64,000 nucleotides of DNA from Herbaspirillum sp. meg3 (lineage in GTDB: Bacteria; Pseudomonadota; Gammaproteobacteria; Burkholderiales; Burkholderiaceae_D): the NCBI RefSeq assembly GCF_002257565.1, contig NZ_CP022736.1, positions 5,146,001 to 5,210,000 of the forward strand, given 5' to 3'. Under the pieces are notes generated by a model. It worked only from the letters and a program-made list of their open reading frames with translations. It made no database searches and had not been told where the DNA came from. The translations under genes and the position numbers were made by a program. Below, in pieces: positions 26,342 to 35,716 of this stretch; within the stretch, counting starts at the first letter, position 1; each line of letters opens with the position of its first letter.

Positions 26342-27403
26342 TTATTTTAGGGGGGACACACCGGGAATGCCGGCCCTGACCAATTCAGAAAACCGCGGAT
26401 CGTTACCGGCCGCCAGTGCGCGCCCGGTAATCCGTCCGCGCGCCTGCAGCGTGGCATAGTCGAAGCCCGGCGTGAGACCGCCGACATCGTAGGCATATTC
26501 CGCCAGATAGCCCGATGCCAGCAGGCGATAATCCAGCGGCAATTGCGGATTGATGGCACGCGCCAGATCGAACACGATGGTGGTGCAATTGCTGGTGAGG
26601 GTGTTGTAGAAGGCCGGCGCTTCCTCCAGCTTGCGCGCTTCGCCGGCGTAGCCGATGAACAATTTGCGCAGCGTTGCCGGCTCGACCTGGAGCCGATAAA
26701 AATACACATCCTCGCCGCGTACGTTAGTGCGCACGCGGACGATGTCGCGCTCATCCGACGCCACCAGCACGGTTTCGAATTTGCGGAAGAATCCGCCCAG
26801 CGCCGAAAAATTCTCGCCCTTCTCCTTGCGGATCTCGACCGAAAACGTCAGGTAGCGGCCGTCGTCAAAACCGAAGGACACCAGCGTATGCGCAATCGCC
26901 GGCCCCATCCAATACGACAGCACCAGATCGGCCGTGACCAGATGATCGAGATCGTATTCGCGATTCTCCCAACGCACGGTGTAATCGGTTTCGCTACGCC
27001 AGTCAAAGTTGCGCACATTGGTCAGCCGCACCTTGCTGCCGTCGACGTCGATGTGCAGCAGTCGCGCCACGTCATCGGCCCAGACCCGATCATGCGATGG
27101 CTTGAAGGTGCTCCACCAACCGAGTACGCCGGCAAAGAACAACGCAAACCACAACACCGGCTTCCAGCGTCGCTGCCTCCGCTGCCATGGTGCACGCACA
27201 GCCACCAGCATCGCCAGCGCAAGGAACACGATGGCGGCCACCTTGATCTGCATCGGCGCAGTCAATTGAAACCACAAGGCAAAGCCGGTCCACACGCCTG
27301 CAGTGGTGATCACCAGCGTCAACAACAGACACAGGGCAATCCAGATGCGCTTGCGGAGGCGGCCCACTGGTGGGCGAGGAGTAGAGGAAGGGGAATCCGG
27401 CAT
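26342..27403 (-). CDS. DUF4105 membrane protein
   Basis: About 353 residues. Three hydrophobic helices lie at about 18-40, 50-70 and 80-100, followed by a large periplasmic domain. The NTLTSNCTTIVFDLAR segment near residue 265 is the conserved core of DUF4105, a family with a cysteine-protease-like NC motif seen in Lnb-type proteins. Function unknown. The start is uncertain: I take ATG 27403, but the frame extends to 27472 and no clear ribosome site marks either. Confidence 0.8.
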   Translation of the reverse strand: MPDSPSSTPRPPVGRLRKRIWIALCLLLTLVITTAGVWTGFALWFQLTAPMQIKVAAIVFLALAMLVAVRAPWQRRQRRWKPVLWFALFFAGVLGWWSTFKPSHDRVWADDVARLLHIDVDGSKVRLTNVRNFDWRSETDYTVRWENREYDLDHLVTADLVLSYWMGPAIAHTLVSFGFDDGRYLTFSVEIRKEKGENFSALGGFFRKFETVLVASDERDIVRVRTNVRGEDVYFYRLQVEPATLRKLFIGYAGEARKLEEAPAFYNTLTSNCTTIVFDLARAINPQLPLDYRLLASGYLAEYAYDVGGLTPGFDYATLQARGRITGRALAAGNDPRFSELVRAGIPGVSPLK

Positions 27404-27550
27404 GGCAATGAGAGGATGAGCGATGATCACAGGATAGCGGAATTTGCAGAAGGCAAGAGCACGCAAAGACACTTGCAGTCCATACCGTCGGCCGGTCTAC
27501 AATAACGCCCCGGCTGCACACACCATCACCACCGACAGGAAACAAACATC

Positions 27551-27814
27551 ATGGCCATCAAGCTGGAGCAAGGACTGCAAAAGGAAGCCACTGCCTCGAT
27601 TCAACGCTATCTGCGCGACAACTTCGATGCAGAAGCAGGCAACCTGCAGGCTGAGTCGCTACTGCACTTCTTCCTCGAAGAAGTCGGGCCGCTGATCTAC
27701 AACGCCGCCATCCACGATGCCCAGGAGCAGATGCAAAGCCGTGTCGCCGAGCTGGACATTGATTGCCATGAAGAGCCGTTCGGCTATTGGAGCAAGAACG
27801 CAAGACGTCGCTGA
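27551..27814 (+). CDS. DUF2164 family protein
   Basis: An 87-residue cytoplasmic protein matching DUF2164: MAIKLEQGLQKEATASIQRY, then an acidic helix and FFLEEVGPLIYNAAI, ending in EPFGYWSKNARRR (parts cited). The family is small, widespread and without known function. The ATG follows a CAGGAAACAAACATC ribosome site. It is convergent with the secreted unknown gene ten bases away. Confidence 0.85.
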   Translation: MAIKLEQGLQKEATASIQRYLRDNFDAEAGNLQAESLLHFFLEEVGPLIYNAAIHDAQEQMQSRVAELDIDCHEEPFGYWSKNARRR

Positions 27815-27824
27815 CATCCAACGA

Positions 27825-28550
27825 TTATTGACGCTTCATCACCATCTGCACCGATCCCTGGCCGTGGCATTCGAAGGCCAGCGACACATCCGTCAACAAG
27901 CTCGCGGAACAAAGTGTCTGCTGATCCTTCCAGCTCAGCGTGCTGCCGCTGACGGTGCCACTGGCGCTGATCGGCACCGTCGGGAAGCTGCCTTCCATGG
28001 TGCCGGTAATGGCTGCCTGCCCCGCCGCCGTGGTGGCGAAGCTGAGCGTCCAGCGCTGTGCCGAACCGAAAGAATTATTCCCCGCTCCCGCCCATTGACC
28101 ATCGAACAGCGTCGGCTTGAGTTCGCTCTTGACCGGCTTCTTGTCTTCGGGGACGGGCGTGATGGATACCTGCTTGCAGACCTGGCAACTGATCTCGGTG
28201 ATGTTGGAGCGGCCGATCTGCTTCGGTCCCCAGATGCTGTCGGTGCCGGTGTTGCCACTCACGAGCACATTGAAATACGGCGTGCCGTCGACGTAGTAAT
28301 TGACTTTGGAACAAGCGGGTGCGGAAGAGGTGAATTTCAATTCCGCCGCGTACGAACCCAGCGTGGTTGCTTCTACCGGTTTAACGGCAATGGATGCGGA
28401 ACAGGCACCAACCGGTTGCTGGCAATCGCAGCTGGGATCGGCGGCGGGCGCCGGTGTGGTGGACGCAGCGGTTTGTGCGCAGGCTTGATGCAGCGACATT
28501 GCCGCGACGCTTGCGATAAAAAATACGGAAGATAGTTGTTTCATCATCAT
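27825..28550 (-). CDS. Secreted protein of unknown function
   Basis: A 241-residue exported protein. Residues 1-25 form a signal peptide (MMMKQLSSVFFIASVAAMSL, cleavage near ACA-Q). The mature part has Cys pairs (CDCQQ near 41, CSKVNYYVDG, CQVCKQ near 125) and a C-terminal beta-rich half with repeated SFATT, GTMEG, SGTVSG turns that resembles a small beta-sandwich or lipocalin-like fold. I do not recognise the family. ATG codons at 28550, 28547 and 28544 are all possible. Confidence 0.7.
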   Translation of the reverse strand: MMMKQLSSVFFIASVAAMSLHQACAQTAASTTPAPAADPSCDCQQPVGACSASIAVKPVEATTLGSYAAELKFTSSAPACSKVNYYVDGTPYFNVLVSGNTGTDSIWGPKQIGRSNITEISCQVCKQVSITPVPEDKKPVKSELKPTLFDGQWAGAGNNSFGSAQRWTLSFATTAAGQAAITGTMEGSFPTVPISASGTVSGSTLSWKDQQTLCSASLLTDVSLAFECHGQGSVQMVMKRQ

Positions 28551-28653
28551 TGACTCACCCTGTGCCGAGAAACATGGTTAGTGCGTGACCACGTCTATCT
28601 TACACCGGCGTCAGGCCAGCGATGCTAAACCGCCCGCGGCCAGGCCTACACAA

Positions 28654-29403
28654 TCATCCGATCAGCGCCACGCCTCCCGAGGCCAGCAGCAATCCGACCA
28701 CGATGCGGTTGAACCAGATGGCTGGCAGCCAGCCGTAAAGACGCTCGCCGAGCAGCACGCCGACGGCGAAGGCCGGCACCAGCAAGCAGGTGGAAATCAA
28801 CAACGGCGCGTGAAGTTGCCGGCTGGCCGCGAGCAGAATAGTCGCGCCGATGAACAGGACAGCAAAATAACCTAGCAGATTGGCGCGCAAGACGACGGAG
28901 TCCGCTCTGCCTTCCTTCTCTCCCGTTGCACTCATCCCGCTGAAGTAATACACGGCAGGCGGACCACCCATGCCGCCGAGTGCGGTCATCGCGCCGCTGA
29001 GCACACCGGCGGTAATCGTCGGCCGCATGCCGCCGCCGTGCCGCCAGCGCCAGCCGCGCAGATGCAGGACGGTGATCGCCAGCACCGCAAAGCCGGTCAC
29101 GCGGTGCAATTGCGGATTACCCGAGGAGGCGATCCAACGCATCGCCAGCGCGGTGCATATCAGCGCCACCAGCGCCAGCGGCACAACCGATTTCCATTGC
29201 ACCAGACGCCCCCATCGACGAACGCCTTGCAAGCAGGTCGCGCAATGCACCAGCACAATCAACGCGCCGGCTTCAGGCGCCGGCAGCAGCAGACCGAACA
29301 AAGGCGCCATCACCATCGCCGCACCGAATCCGGTAACGCCCTTGGCCATGCCGGCGAGCAAACTGATCAGCGCCAGCGGCAACAAAATGGAAAACGAGAT
29401 CAT
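28654..29403 (-). CDS. TSUP (TauE/SafE-family) permease
   Basis: A 249-residue membrane protein with about eight helices and the TSUP hallmark GMAKGVTGFGAAMVMAPLFGL near the N-terminus, repeated in the second half as SGAMTALGGMGGPPAVYYF. TSUP proteins move sulfite, sulfonates or sulfoacetate across the inner membrane. It lies next to the taurine locus but is divergent from tauA, so a role in exporting sulfite from taurine is only a suggestion. ATG 29403 gives the natural hydrophobic start; the frame reaches 29436. Confidence 0.85.
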   Translation of the reverse strand: MISFSILLPLALISLLAGMAKGVTGFGAAMVMAPLFGLLLPAPEAGALIVLVHCATCLQGVRRWGRLVQWKSVVPLALVALICTALAMRWIASSGNPQLHRVTGFAVLAITVLHLRGWRWRHGGGMRPTITAGVLSGAMTALGGMGGPPAVYYFSGMSATGEKEGRADSVVLRANLLGYFAVLFIGATILLAASRQLHAPLLISTCLLVPAFAVGVLLGERLYGWLPAIWFNRIVVGLLLASGGVALIG

Positions 29404-29482
29404 GGCGTGGACTGCTATCGGATTGAGTTGGCGCAATCATTGCATTGATGAACACGGGTGCATAAGACCAAGCGCAGCAATC

Positions 29483-29495
29483 GATGGATCCAGCG
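29483..29495 (+). promoter_or_regulatory. GATRGATCCAGCG motif upstream of tauA
   Basis: GATGGATCCAGCG matches the sequence upstream of tauX (GATAGATCCAGCG on the minus strand, 36210-36222) at 12 of 13 positions, in the same orientation relative to the gene. A shorter form, GATAGATGC, lies before tauR at 32674-32682. It is a candidate TauR site. Confidence 0.4.
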
Positions 29496-29655
29496 AAGCC
29501 CTGTCATCGCTCGCACAAAAACAGTGCCGTGGTGGCAGGCCATGCACAGATCGGGAGCAGACGCCGTCAGGCCGGGAGCACTGTTTGCGGATGGCTGGCA
29601 CTCGCGACCGGAGAGTGCCGCAGAGTGGTCTCGTACATACCGATGTAGATCGCCC

Positions 29656-29681
29656 GACCAGCCGCAAGCATGCGGCTGGTC
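29656..29681. promoter_or_regulatory. Perfect 11-base inverted repeat upstream of tauA
   Basis: GACCAGCCGCA-AGCA-TGCGGCTGGTC, 117 bases before the tauA start. There is no T run after it, so an operator or leader hairpin is more likely than a terminator. Confidence 0.55.
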
Positions 29682-29798
29682 CAATCGAAAGCTCGCCGTG
29701 GCACCATCGTCTGGCCCGGATTCTGCGTCACAGTAGATGTGTTGCGGCACGCCGTGTCGGCAGCTTACTCAACATCACATCTCATCGAGGGGTATCAC

Positions 29799-30869
29799 AT
29801 GAAAGCATCCGCGTTGTATCGCATGATCGCCAGCATCCACAATGTGCAGTTGAAGAAGTGGGTTCGGAAGTCTGCTCAGTTGCTGGTATCCGCCAGTCTC
29901 TTGACGGCCGCCGGCAGCACGCTTGCCGCCGACAAGGAAGTGACGATTGCCTTCCAGGACATGATGGTGCCGTGGCGTTACGCGCAGCAGCTCGACGAAA
30001 TCGCCAAGGAAACCGGCTACAAGGTCAGCTACCGCAAATTCGGCGGCGGCGGCGACGTCATCCGCGCCATGGCCTCGGGCAACGTACAAATCGGCGAAGC
30101 CGGTTCCAGCCCGGTGGCTGCAGGTCTGAGCCAGGGCTTGCCAATTCAGCTGTTCTGGATTCTCGACAACATCAACGACGCCGAAGCCATGGTGGCGCGC
30201 AACGGTTCCGGCGTAACCAGCGTGGCACAACTCAAAGGCAAGCGCCTCGGTGTGCCGTTCGTCTCGACCAGCCATTTCCACGCGCTGCTGGCAATCAAGA
30301 AAGCCGGCCTGTCGCCGAGCGACGTCAAGGTACTCAACATGCGTCCGCCTGAAATCGCGGCAGCCTGGGAGCGCGGCGACATCGATGCCGCCTTCGTCTG
30401 GAATCCGGTGCTGGCAAAAATTTCCGCCAGCGGCAAGGTCATCACCAGCTCCGGCAAGATCGCCGCCGACACCGGCATCGCGACTTTTGACGGCTTCGTG
30501 GTCAACAGCGAGTGGGCGCAAAACAATCAGGCTTTCATGATGAGCCTGGTCAAGATCCTCGCCAAGTACGACGCCATGTATCGCGCGCATCCAGAGCAAT
30601 GGACCGGCAGCACACCGCAGGGCAAGGCCGTGGCAGCCATCAGCGGCGGCGAACCTGGCGAAGTGGCGGCAGCGCTGGCGCTGTACCAGTTCCCGACACC
30701 GGCCGAACAGGCTTCGGTGAAATGGCTGTCCGGGGGCAAGAACGCAGGCGCAGTGAAATCGCTGCAGGCAACCGCCGACTTCCTGAAGGAACAGAAGACG
30801 CTGCAAAGCACCCTGCCTGACTACTCGGTGGGCGTGACCGACCAGTACGTCAAGGCGCTCGCCAAGTAA
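29799..30869 (+). CDS. tauA: Taurine ABC transporter, periplasmic binding protein
   Basis: A 356-residue binding protein of the TauA type. Residues 1-44 form a long signal peptide ending in GSTLAA. The mature part carries the family features ASGNVQIGEAGSSPVAAGLSQG and KGKRLGVPFVSTSHFHALLA, which bind the aminosulfonate in the cleft. The ATG at 29799 follows a GAGGGG site; the frame is open upstream, but as noise. It begins the tauABC operon, 31 bases before tauB. Together with tauXY and tauR nearby this makes taurine the likely ligand. Confidence 0.93.
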   Translation: MKASALYRMIASIHNVQLKKWVRKSAQLLVSASLLTAAGSTLAADKEVTIAFQDMMVPWRYAQQLDEIAKETGYKVSYRKFGGGGDVIRAMASGNVQIGEAGSSPVAAGLSQGLPIQLFWILDNINDAEAMVARNGSGVTSVAQLKGKRLGVPFVSTSHFHALLAIKKAGLSPSDVKVLNMRPPEIAAAWERGDIDAAFVWNPVLAKISASGKVITSSGKIAADTGIATFDGFVVNSEWAQNNQAFMMSLVKILAKYDAMYRAHPEQWTGSTPQGKAVAAISGGEPGEVAAALALYQFPTPAEQASVKWLSGGKNAGAVKSLQATADFLKEQKTLQSTLPDYSVGVTDQYVKALAK

Positions 30870-30900
30870 ATCCAGACACGTTCATTCACGGAGACCGACC

Positions 30901-31686
30901 ATGCTGGAAATCAACAATGTGTCCATCGAGTACGCTGCGCGCAAAGGGCCGCCCAGTCTCGCGCTGGACAATGTGTCGCTGTCGATTGCAGCGGGCGAGT
31001 TCGTGGTGGCGCTGGGTGCGTCGGGCTGTGGCAAGACTACGCTGCTCAACACCATCGCCGGCTTCATTCCCGCCACCCGCGGCGAGGTGCTGCTCAACGG
31101 CGCCCCGGTCGAAGGGCCGGGCTATGAGCGCGGTGTAGTGTTTCAGAAGCACGCACTGATGCCGTGGATGAATGTGGTGGAGAACGTCGAGTTCGGATTG
31201 CGCCTGCGCAAGATGCCGCTGCATGAGCGCCGCCGCATCGGACTAGAATGCCTGAACAAGGTCGGCCTGCTGTCGTCGGCCTACAAGCAGGTCTACGAGT
31301 TGTCCGGCGGCATGCAGCAACGCGTCGGCGTGGCGCGCGCCATCGCGTCATCGCCGTCGGTGATGTTGCTGGACGAACCGCTGGGCGCGCTCGACGCCTT
31401 CACGCGCGAGTCGATCCAGGAGTTGCTGCTCAATTTGTGGGACGAGGCCAAGGGCGTGTTTTTCTTCATCACGCACGATGTCGAAGAGGCGTTGTTCCTG
31501 GCTACCCGGCTGATCATCATGGCGCCGCATCCGGGCCGCGTGGTGCATGAGATGGAATTGCCCTTCGCCCGCCGCTACCTGGAAACCCGCGACGCCAGAG
31601 GCACCAAAGCCAGCCCCGATTTCATCGCAGCGCGCGAACGCGTGCTGACGCTGGTACACGAAACTTCATCGGGAGGAATGCACTGA
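30901..31686 (+). CDS. tauB: Taurine ABC transporter ATP-binding protein
   Basis: A 261-residue ATPase of the nitrate/sulfonate/taurine group. Walker A GASGCGKTT lies near residues 37-45, the signature LSGGMQQRVGVARA near 138-151, and Walker B VMLLDEPLGALD after that; the switch histidine is in FITHDVEEALFL. GGAG precedes the ATG. Its stop overlaps the tauC start (TGATG), so the two are translationally coupled. Confidence 0.94.
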   Translation: MLEINNVSIEYAARKGPPSLALDNVSLSIAAGEFVVALGASGCGKTTLLNTIAGFIPATRGEVLLNGAPVEGPGYERGVVFQKHALMPWMNVVENVEFGLRLRKMPLHERRRIGLECLNKVGLLSSAYKQVYELSGGMQQRVGVARAIASSPSVMLLDEPLGALDAFTRESIQELLLNLWDEAKGVFFFITHDVEEALFLATRLIIMAPHPGRVVHEMELPFARRYLETRDARGTKASPDFIAARERVLTLVHETSSGGMH

Positions 31687-32627
31687 TGTCTTCCACATCT
31701 TCCATGCCTTCCTCGTCTTCCTCTGCCGCGTCCCCTACCGGCACATCCATCGCGGAGCTGACCATGTCCACCGGCACCACCATCGTCAAGAAGGCCGCGC
31801 CTGCGCTGCTGTCCAATGCGGCCCACCGCCGACGCGCACGCAGCTATGGCGCACTCGGCCAGGGCAGCACCTGGGTCATCAGCAGCGTCACCGTCATCGC
31901 ACTGCTGGCGTTGTGGTGGTTGGCGACGAGCATGCATTGGATCAAGCCGCTGTTTCTTCCGTCGCCGGCGGCAACATTCAAGGCCTTCGTCAGTGCATTG
32001 CAGGGACAGACGCAAGGCGACACGCCGCTGGCTCAGCATGTGCTGATCAGCATCTCGCGCGTGATGTCGGCATTTTTGCTGGCAGTCGTCACCGCTGTGC
32101 CGGTCGGCATCGCCATGGGTACCTCGCGCATCGCGCGCGGCATCGCAGATCCACTCATCGAGTTTTACCGGCCGCTGCCGCCGCTAGCCTATCTGCCATT
32201 AATCGTGATCTGGCTCGGCATCGATGAAAGCGCCAAGATCACGCTGATCTACCTGGCCTGCTTTGCACCGCTGGCAATGGCTTCCAAAGCCGGCGTACGC
32301 TCGGTGGCGGTGGAGCAGATCAACGCCGCGCGGTCGCTGGGAGCCAGCAACTGGCAGGTCATCCGGCTAGTGGTCTTGCCGGCGGCGCTGCCGGAAATCC
32401 TGACCGGCATGCGCATCGCCATCGGCTTCGGCTGGACTACGCTGGTGGCGGCCGAGATGGTCGCGGCCACAGCCGGCATCGGCCAAATGGTGCTCAATGC
32501 GTCCAACTTCCTGCGCACCGATGTCGTGATCATGGGCATCGTCGTGATCGGCTTGCTGGCTTACGGCATCGACGTTCTCATGCGCAAGATGGAAGTCCGG
32601 CTGATTCCGTGGAAAGGCAAGATGTAA
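31686..32627 (+). CDS. tauC: Taurine ABC transporter permease
   Basis: A 313-residue inner-membrane permease of the SsuC/TauC type with about six helices. The EAA loop is visible as NAARSLGASNWQVIRLVVLP. The first 60 residues are a Ser/Thr/Ala-rich cytoplasmic extension, and an in-frame ATG at 31764 would remove 26 of them, so the true start is uncertain. I keep 31686 because it overlaps the tauB stop codon. It completes the tauABC importer. Confidence 0.9.
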   Translation: MSSTSSMPSSSSSAASPTGTSIAELTMSTGTTIVKKAAPALLSNAAHRRRARSYGALGQGSTWVISSVTVIALLALWWLATSMHWIKPLFLPSPAATFKAFVSALQGQTQGDTPLAQHVLISISRVMSAFLLAVVTAVPVGIAMGTSRIARGIADPLIEFYRPLPPLAYLPLIVIWLGIDESAKITLIYLACFAPLAMASKAGVRSVAVEQINAARSLGASNWQVIRLVVLPAALPEILTGMRIAIGFGWTTLVAAEMVAATAGIGQMVLNASNFLRTDVVIMGIVVIGLLAYGIDVLMRKMEVRLIPWKGKM

Positions 32628-32653
32628 GCGCTCGCCGCTGCATCAGGATTGTT

Positions 32654-32698
32654 TCTATCGTGTCAATTGGCACGATAGATGCTGGCACTGCCGGCATC
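32654..32698. promoter_or_regulatory. Two abutting inverted repeats between tauC and tauR
   Basis: The first is TCTATCGTG-N8-CACGATAGA (32654-32679), perfect, with palindromic CAATTG in its centre. The second, GATGCTGGC-ACT-GCCGGCATC (32678-32698), has one mismatch. They lie within the 89-base gap before tauR and end 18 bases before its start codon. They look like a regulator site or an attenuating leader. Confidence 0.55.
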
Positions 32699-32716
32699 TG
32701 TTCTTTGGAGAGGCAC

Positions 32717-34243
32717 GTGCGCATCAGCGACGCTCATCAGGTCATGTGGCATCAGATTTTCCCCGAGCCGGACCGGCGCGGCACGACGCTGCAAAGCCAG
32801 TTGCGCGTGTGCTTCGTCGACGCCGTGCTGGACGGCCGGTTGATGGCCGGCATGCGCCTGCCGTCGAGCCGCGAGCTGGCCGACATGCTATCGATTTCGC
32901 GCAATACCGTAGTGCTGGTCTACGAAAAACTGACCGAAGACGGCTACCTGGAAAACCGGCCTCGCAACGGTTACTACGTCAGCGATCAATACCTGCGCCA
33001 TGTGCGCGACGCCAGCGCGGCCAAACCCGTCATGCAAGAGCGCGACAGCCATCGCGTCAACTGGAATGCACGCATGAGCGCGCTGCCGGACGCCATGAAG
33101 TGGCTGGACAAACCCAGCGACTGGCAACGCTATCGCTATCCTTTTCTCTACGGTCAGTTCGATCCCAGCCTGTTTCCGATTGCCGACTGGCGCGAATGCA
33201 GCCGCCAGGCGCTGGACGTCAGCGCCATCCGCGGCTGGGCTCCGGATGCCATCGACAACGACAACGCGTCGCTGGTCGATCAACTGATCCGGCGCGTACT
33301 GCCGCGACGCGGCATCGCCGCCAAGCGTGAAGAAGTCTTGCTGACGGTTGGCGCGCAACAGGCGCTGTATCTGGTCGGCGAGCTGCTGGTGCCGCCCGGC
33401 TCCACCGTCGCAGTGGAAGATCCCGGCTACATGGATGCCCGCAACATCTTCCTGCGGCGCGGCGCCAAACTACAGGGACTGGGCCTGGATCACGACGGCG
33501 TGCTGCCCGATCCGGCCGTGCTGGCGTCGTCGCAGACCGTGTATTGCACGCCCAGCCATCAATGCCCGACCGGCATCACGCTCAACACCGAACGGCGGCT
33601 GGCCTTGCTGGCCTGGGCGCGCGAGCATGACGGCATCCTGATCGAAGACGATTACGACGCCGAGATGCAATACGTCGGCAAACCCTCGCCTGCGCTCAAG
33701 GCCATCGATCACGATCAGCGTGTGATCTACATCGGCAGCCTGTCGAAAACCTTGTCGCCCGGCTTGCGCATCGGTTACATCGTGGCGCCGGCGGAGGTGA
33801 TCACGCAACTGCGCGTACTGCGCCGCCTGATGATCCGCCACCCCGCCACCAACAACCAGCTGGCGGCGGCGCTGTTCATTTCGCATGGACATTACGATCG
33901 CTTTTTGCATGTCATGCGCGAAGAGCTGGCCAAGCGCGCATCCATTCTGATCGAGGCCGTGCGGCGCTATCTGCCGGAGATGCAGTTCGTCGCACCGGAC
34001 GGCGGCTCGGCATTGTGGGGAACATTTACAGAAGATGTCGATACGCGCTTGCTGCGTAAAGTGGCGTCCGAACAGGGGATTCTGATCGAGTCCGGCGAGG
34101 CGTTTTTCTTGTCGCCGCAAGGACAGTTCAATTGCGTGCGCCTGGGATTTTCCTCGATACCGGCAGAACGCATCGAGTCCGGCATCCGTGAACTGGCGAT
34201 ACTGGCGGCGCCGATGCTGCGCAGGCGGGCCCTGACAGCTTGA
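32717..34243 (+). CDS. tauR: MocR/GntR-aminotransferase-type regulator of taurine genes
   Basis: A 508-residue MocR-type protein. A GntR winged helix at about residues 20-85 (AGMRLPSSRELADMLSISRN) is fused to an inactive-looking fold-type I aminotransferase domain with the PLP lysine in IGSLSKTLSPGLRIGY. TauR of this kind binds PLP and taurine and activates taurine genes in other proteobacteria. I use the GTG at 32717, which has GGAGAGG directly upstream, over ATG 32744. It follows tauC by 89 bases and is convergent with tauY. The gene name rests on the neighbourhood. Confidence 0.88.
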   Translation: MRISDAHQVMWHQIFPEPDRRGTTLQSQLRVCFVDAVLDGRLMAGMRLPSSRELADMLSISRNTVVLVYEKLTEDGYLENRPRNGYYVSDQYLRHVRDASAAKPVMQERDSHRVNWNARMSALPDAMKWLDKPSDWQRYRYPFLYGQFDPSLFPIADWRECSRQALDVSAIRGWAPDAIDNDNASLVDQLIRRVLPRRGIAAKREEVLLTVGAQQALYLVGELLVPPGSTVAVEDPGYMDARNIFLRRGAKLQGLGLDHDGVLPDPAVLASSQTVYCTPSHQCPTGITLNTERRLALLAWAREHDGILIEDDYDAEMQYVGKPSPALKAIDHDQRVIYIGSLSKTLSPGLRIGYIVAPAEVITQLRVLRRLMIRHPATNNQLAAALFISHGHYDRFLHVMREELAKRASILIEAVRRYLPEMQFVAPDGGSALWGTFTEDVDTRLLRKVASEQGILIESGEAFFLSPQGQFNCVRLGFSSIPAERIESGIRELAILAAPMLRRRALTA

Positions 34244-34268
34244 GCTGGCTGACGGGCTTGAAAAATAA

Positions 34269-35678
34269 TCAGAGAATTTCGTCGCGCAGCCAATACCAGC
34301 GATACAGCATGCTTTGTCCAAGACGGCGGAACGGCGCCGCCCATTCGCCCTGATCGGGAAACGGCAAGGGGCTGTCGTAGATCGGCAAATCCATGCTCTT
34401 GTCGCGCAAGCCTGCAACGCGTTCGGCCATGCGCCGTCCTGCATGTGCAGAAAAAGACACGCCGTTGCCACCGTAGCCGAGTGCATAGAAAACCGATTGC
34501 TTCGGATCCGGCTGCACCACGCGCGGCATCATGTCATGGCTAACATCGACCCAGCCCCACCACGAATAATCGATCTGGATGCCGGCCAGCGCCGGGAATT
34601 TTCGCACCAGGCCGTTGACCAGCAAACGGTAGTGCGTTTCGCGACCGGCCTCGGCCCCGGCGATAGCGCTGCGACTCCCGATCTGCACGCGGTTGTCGGG
34701 CAGCAGGCGGTAGTAGAAGCGCAAGGTTCGCGTGTCGGTGATGGCCTGATGCGTCAGAAAATTGGTTGCCTTGAGTTCTTCCACCGTCAGCGGACGTGTG
34801 ACGATGGAGTTCGACAGTACCGGGAACAATCGATTTTTCAGCAACGGCGTCAGCCCCGGAATACCATACGCGCCGGTGGCAATGGCGACGGTGCGAGCAC
34901 GTACGATGCCGCCCGGCGTGCGCAGATGATGCACGCCGTTTTTGGTCTCCCAGCCGATGACGGGGCTCGACGGATGCACCCGCGCACCGAGTGCGCGGGC
35001 TTTTTTCAGATAGCCGAAGGCCAGCTTGAGCGGATGCACGCAGATGCCTTCCGCTTCGTGCATGGCGCCGGCCGCCTCCTTGTCGCCGCACCAGTCGCGC
35101 CGTACCTCATCGCTGCTGAGGATGCGCGTGTCGTAGCCGAATTGCTCGCGCATGACGCGCGCTTCGTTCTCCAGAAAAGCCATCTTCTTGGGACGATGCG
35201 CAATATAGAGATGTCCACCGGGCTGCGGATCGCAATCGATCTGCGCCACCAGATTCTTGAAGGTGTCGAAGCCATAACGGATTTCTTCGTCCAGGCGCAA
35301 CGCCGTCTTCAAACCCCAGCGCTCTATCCACTGCGACCGGTATAGCCGGCCACTGGCATTTTGACCTTGCCCGCCGTTGCGGCTGGTGCAACCCCAGGCG
35401 ACCTGATTGGCTTCCAGCACGGTGGCCCGGATGCCATGCTCCTGCGCCAGAAACAAGGCCGTCGCCAGCCCTGTGAAGCCGGAGCCGATGATCACCACGT
35501 CGGCATCGACGTCGCCGCTGATGGGGCCGTCATGCTGCGGTGGCTCGCCTGCGGTCGCGACCCAATAGGTCGGTGCATAGTCGGTATTACGGCCGATGCT
35601 GGCCGACACCAGCGGATCGAAATGCTGGTCGTAAGCTTGCGGTGGCACTTGGGCGAAAGCGGAATACGGGCTGTTCAT
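34269..35678 (-). CDS. tauY: Taurine dehydrogenase, large (FAD) subunit
   Basis: A 469-residue FAD-dependent DAO-type oxidoreductase. The dinucleotide motif VVIIGSGFTGLATALFLAQ begins near residue 55; CTSRNGGQGQNASGR, the NSIVTRPLT segment and the terminal ALGYGGNGVSFSAHAGRRMA agree with the TauY/PuuB group. TauXY oxidises taurine to sulfoacetaldehyde and ammonia, passing electrons to a c-type cytochrome. I start at ATG 35678; the frame is open to 35855. It lies 38 bases after tauX and is convergent with tauR. The name depends on tauX and tauABC beside it; a putrescine- or amino-acid oxidase is the alternative. Confidence 0.82.
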   Translation of the reverse strand: MNSPYSAFAQVPPQAYDQHFDPLVSASIGRNTDYAPTYWVATAGEPPQHDGPISGDVDADVVIIGSGFTGLATALFLAQEHGIRATVLEANQVAWGCTSRNGGQGQNASGRLYRSQWIERWGLKTALRLDEEIRYGFDTFKNLVAQIDCDPQPGGHLYIAHRPKKMAFLENEARVMREQFGYDTRILSSDEVRRDWCGDKEAAGAMHEAEGICVHPLKLAFGYLKKARALGARVHPSSPVIGWETKNGVHHLRTPGGIVRARTVAIATGAYGIPGLTPLLKNRLFPVLSNSIVTRPLTVEELKATNFLTHQAITDTRTLRFYYRLLPDNRVQIGSRSAIAGAEAGRETHYRLLVNGLVRKFPALAGIQIDYSWWGWVDVSHDMMPRVVQPDPKQSVFYALGYGGNGVSFSAHAGRRMAERVAGLRDKSMDLPIYDSPLPFPDQGEWAAPFRRLGQSMLYRWYWLRDEIL

Positions 35679-35716
35679 GGCGAATCCTGTGGATCTGGCG
35701 GATGATGAAAAATCGA

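Larger units (their letters stand above)
29404..29798. other. tauA upstream regulatory region
   Basis: A 395-base gap between the divergent TSUP and tauA genes, with no coding frame that I support. It contains a GATGGATCCAGCG motif and a perfect 11-base inverted repeat, both listed separately. A ribosome site (GAGGGG) lies before the tauA ATG. Confidence 0.6.
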
